Assembly (NCBI GenBank): GCA_023614405.1
Contig: JAJUPC010000038.1
Location: 372,001-436,000, forward strand
Source: Avena insularis
Lineage: Eukaryota; Streptophyta; Magnoliopsida; Poales; Poaceae
Direction: 5' to 3'
Length of the DNA: 64,000 nt
The notes beneath the pieces are model-generated. The model ran no database searches, was not told the origin of the DNA, and was given only the letters and a program-made list of their open reading frames with translations. Below are positions 61,301-64,000 of the stretch, in pieces. Position numbers and translations under genes: made by a program. How positions within the stretch are numbered: position 1 is the first letter of the stretch; the number at the start of each line of letters is the position of its first letter.

Positions 61301-62025
61301 CTAGTTGGGATGAAAGTCTGTCTTATGCAGAATTCTGTTACAATAACAGCTATCAAGACAGTATTGAGATGGCACCGTTTGAATTTCTCTATTGAAGAAA
61401 GTGTACTACACCATTGGTATGGAGTGGTGTCGGAGAAGGAAATTTGTTCGGGCCAAAACTAATCAAGGAAGCTGAAGAGAAAGTCAAATTGGTAAAAGAC
61501 TGATTAAAAATAGCACAGTCCCGACAGAAAAGCTACGCAGATCCAAAGCATAGAGAAGTCACCTATGAGGTAGGTGATAGAGCTTATCTTACAGTCTCAC
61601 CACTTCACGGAGTGAATGGATTTGGAGTCAAAGGAAAATTGGCACCAAGGTATGTTGGACCATTCAAGATTATGAGTCGTAAAGGAGAAGTGTCATATGA
61701 GATTGAATTGCCTGAGTCACTATTTGTCGTTCACAATGTGTTTCACGTGAGTCAGTTGAAGAAATGCCATCCGGAGATGGAAGAGACTTCTTTGAAGGAT
61801 ACTATACCTTTGGAAGAGGTCCAGTTGGAAAGTGATCTCACCTATGAGGAGAAACCTATCCAGATTCTTGAGACTGCGGAAAGAGTTACTCGGACTAAGA
61901 CTATCAAATTCTGCAAAGTTCAGTAGAACCATCATTTCAAGGAGGAAGCAACTTGGGAAAGAGAAGATGACCTTCGGAAAGATCACCTCACCTATTTGCT
62001 AGCCAATCCGAATCTCGAGGGATAG
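58400..62025 (+). pseudogene. Gag-pol of element B, RT deleted
   Basis: The frame opens at 58400 with ATA in place of ATG directly after ACCACAG, then PPRRANPN. Gag has an Asn-rich (CAA/AAC) tract, the Gag core (TWWDNF, LKQHHCSVAEY), a His-rich linker and CCHC knuckle CYKCKKMGHYANDCP (59370-59412). The protease motif is DTSAS instead of DSGAS/DTGAS, with VILGMDWM downstream. At 60120 the frame jumps from KGFIQP to [11 protein letters not shown]: all RT catalytic motifs and the first RNase H Asp are gone. RNase H remainder is 60126-60480, integrase zinc finger about 60740-60900, integrase core to 61395, chromodomain-like end 61840-62025. Several stops and frameshifts are present. Confidence 0.93.
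58518..58575 (+). repeat. CAA/AAC microsatellite inside gag
   Basis: Simple repeat of AAC/CAA triplets, in frame coding for an Asn run near the Gag N-terminus. Confidence 0.8.
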
Positions 62026-62034
62026 ATTCACCTT

Positions 62035-62048
62035 AAGAGGGTTAGATT
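62035..62048 (+). other. Polypurine tract of element B
   Basis: AAGAGGGTTAGATT ends at the base before the 3' LTR start, TGTAACATCCC at 62049. Confidence 0.75.
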
Positions 62049-64000
62049 TGTAACATCCCAAAAATCATGATTATAAAGTTTGCACATCATGCATGCATTC
62101 ATAAGCATTTGGCTATTTTCAAACAAGATTTCAAAATTAGAAACCATTTGTACGCCTTTTTAAGCTAGAAAGGCAATGGTTCTATTTTACTTTAAAAGTA
62201 CAAGAATACCTTGTTTTGATCAAGAGTGATTCAAAGATGAATGCAAAGCTTGCACAAAGATTTTCAAAACAAAAATCAAAACTAAAACCATTCATATGCC
62301 TATTATATATAATCATATGAGGCTTGGTTTTATTTTTATTTTCAAAGGACATAAGTGTAATTGAGCAAACAAGTGAATTTGACACATGTTTGAATACTTT
62401 TGTCACACTAAAAAAATTCAGAGGTGGTTTGAATTCAAACTCATTTGAATTTCATTTGAAATTGGATTCAGAAAATCAAATTAGAAATAGAAAAGGAGAA
62501 CAAAAATAGAAAAAGGCCAACGCTGCCATTCTGGCCTAGCCCCAGATCTAGCCCACTAAGCCCACACGGGACAACCCCTTCCCACTCTCTCTCACACACG
62601 CACCCGCTCTGCCCCGCTGTCGCTTCCACTGCTCTCTCACCAGGCTGTTCGCAATCAAGCTCGCACCACCACGGCATCATACGTCTCTGGTGACCGATTC
62701 CGGTAAGCCTCGAGCGCCCCTTGTTTCCCCGTTCATACAAGAATGTAGCCCTAGTCCTTGCACTTCTTCAGACACCTCTGGCTCGTCTTGTACCACCCCA
62801 GGTCATCGACTCCGTCAAGCTTTGCGAGCACCCGAGGAAAACAACAACTCCGGCGAACCTTTCCGGTAAACCCTGACCGCCCTAACCCCTCTGGTTGATA
62901 CGCGTGTACTCGCCACACTCGTGCACGTCTAACTCCACCTATGGCTTGCTATTTCCTGCCTTGTAGCATCGACAACATCCACACCCGAGCGAGCACGACA
63001 CTGACGCCAACTCCGACGAGCAATCGACGCCGTGCTCGTACGCCCCCGCTCCGTCCTCGACCACGTCGAGAATCACCGTGTCTATATGATCAATGTAAGC
63101 ATCTGCACTACACCCCGTACCCCTGGCCTCGCCGCGTTGTCGCCGCCACTGCTCGCCATTTGCACCGCTAGTTCTTGGTAGAGCGATTAGATCTATTGGA
63201 TCTAGATCCAACGCTCACGTTTAGATCCTACCGCGAAGCGTTACGAGTAGATCTGGTGCATAAGATCCAACGTCACGGAGGTGTGATCCACCGCGAAGCG
63301 GTACTGGCCAATCAGGAGCCGCCGCGTGTCAGAGATTTTCTTTTAAAATCCAGATTTGATTTAAATAGATGAATTAACTTGTAAAATTCATAACTTTTGT
63401 TCTGTTTATCTAAAAAATGGAAATAATATATAAATGAAATCACAAAAATAAATCCTACACGTCTGTAGGCTTGGTTTTGTATTTTGTCTCTGTTAGAATG
63501 AAATTTTATGTAGAGACATTTGTAGGCTTATTTTGTGTATAAAAATTATTTAAAAAATGTTTTAAAAGCGAAATTAGGTTTATTTAGTGTATAAATGTTT
63601 AGTTTAGTATTTAGTACTGTTTACTTGTCTTGTTTAGTTTAAGGAAAATCATCACATACCAATTACATGCATTCATATATTTTTGCTTGATTTATTTGAA
63701 TGTAAAATGGTGCTATCATTTTATGTGTAGATTTTGGTGCTAGTGGTGATTGTGATTGTGAGGATTGTTGCTACTCTCCCAACTATCAAGGAAAGTGGTG
63801 CTTCATATTTTTGTCCCAATATTTTGACTATGCATTAGTGATATTTTGTATAGGGCTTGCATGATGTTTTTGCTAAGTATCTATATGCTATGCTTGGGAA
63901 ATCCTAGTAGTTTTAGACTTGTTAGAATTTTCTCTAAGTTAAGATAGTTGCTATATTGCCATGCTTAGCCTAGCTAGTAGAAAACAAGGGTGGAATATAT
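62049..64000 (+). repeat. 3' LTR of element B, truncated by window end
   Basis: It aligns with the 5' LTR from its first base. It lacks over 200 bp of the GC-rich leader (junction near 62630) and a 10-bp segment near 62155. It includes the 60-nt exon; palindromes and terminal exon lie beyond 64000. Confidence 0.93.
63731..63790 (+). other. Conserved LTR micro-exon (60 nt), 3' LTR B, donor mutated
   Basis: The exon sequence matches that in the 5' LTR, but the donor is GAAAGT instead of GCAAGT, so this copy would not be spliced by the GC-AG rule. Confidence 0.55.

Larger units (their letters stand above)
38270..64000 (+). mobile_element. Ty3/gypsy chromovirus element B (plus strand), extends past window
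   Basis: Order: 5' LTR 38270-41493, primer-binding site, extra ORF 1 (split by a nested insertion), extra ORF 2, gag-pol 58400-62025, polypurine tract, 3' LTR from 62049 to the window end. Gag has a CCHC knuckle, pol has protease, RNase H, integrase and chromodomain-like C-terminus, but most of RT is deleted. Many stops make it a non-autonomous relic. The 5' and 3' LTRs differ by substitutions and by a deletion of over 200 bp in the 3' leader, indicating considerable age. Confidence 0.95.

Noticed and set aside
1..64000. A defence system, biosynthetic cluster or other host gene system
   Set aside because: All recognisable coding sequence belongs to LTR retrotransposons; no other protein family was found on either strand.

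Overview
The window looks like intergenic heterochromatin of a large plant genome, most likely a grass of the wheat/barley/oat group. The evidence is a nested stack of LTR retrotransposons with long LTRs, chromodomain-bearing Ty3/gypsy (chromovirus, Tekay-like) polyproteins and BARE/Angela-like Copia LTRs. I see no host gene, rRNA, tRNA or CRISPR array. Clade names are from memory of family features, not from a search.

Layout: 1-1840 is the 3' part of a plus-strand gypsy LTR (family D). 2613-13618 is a minus-strand gypsy element A: truncated 3' LTR, gag, protease, RT/RNase H, integrase, chromodomain, an extra coiled-coil ORF upstream of gag, an initiator-tRNA-Met primer site and a complete 4.07 kb 5' LTR. 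13729-17728 is a solo LTR of the same family. 17729-21165 is AT-rich LTR-like sequence (family E). 21166-38269 holds two decayed minus-strand BARE/Angela-like Copia copies, interrupted by a solo LTR of family C (27435-32073, duplication GTATT), a solo LTR of family B (32291-35510, duplication GTAAC) and another LTR fragment. 38270-64000 is a plus-strand gypsy element B, complete on the left and cut by the window edge inside its 3' LTR. Its RT domain is deleted. Inside B sits a 15 kb family C LTR (42016-57013, duplication AGAAT) whose core is repeated four times in tandem.

The most interesting signal is a shared, apparently undescribed module inside the long LTRs. A short exon (exactly 60 nt in families B and D) is followed by a GC-AG intron of about 0.9-1.25 kb and a short terminal exon whose frame and stop stay intact. 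Inside that intron lie two adjacent short palindromes whose bases change between families while the self-complementarity is kept. Four ORFs in elements A and B also start exactly at, or within a few bases of, a strong 3' splice site. Together these suggest that the elements use regulated splicing of a long LTR-derived leader, with palindromes kept only in unspliced genomic RNA. The splice sites and palindromes are read directly; the functional model is inference.
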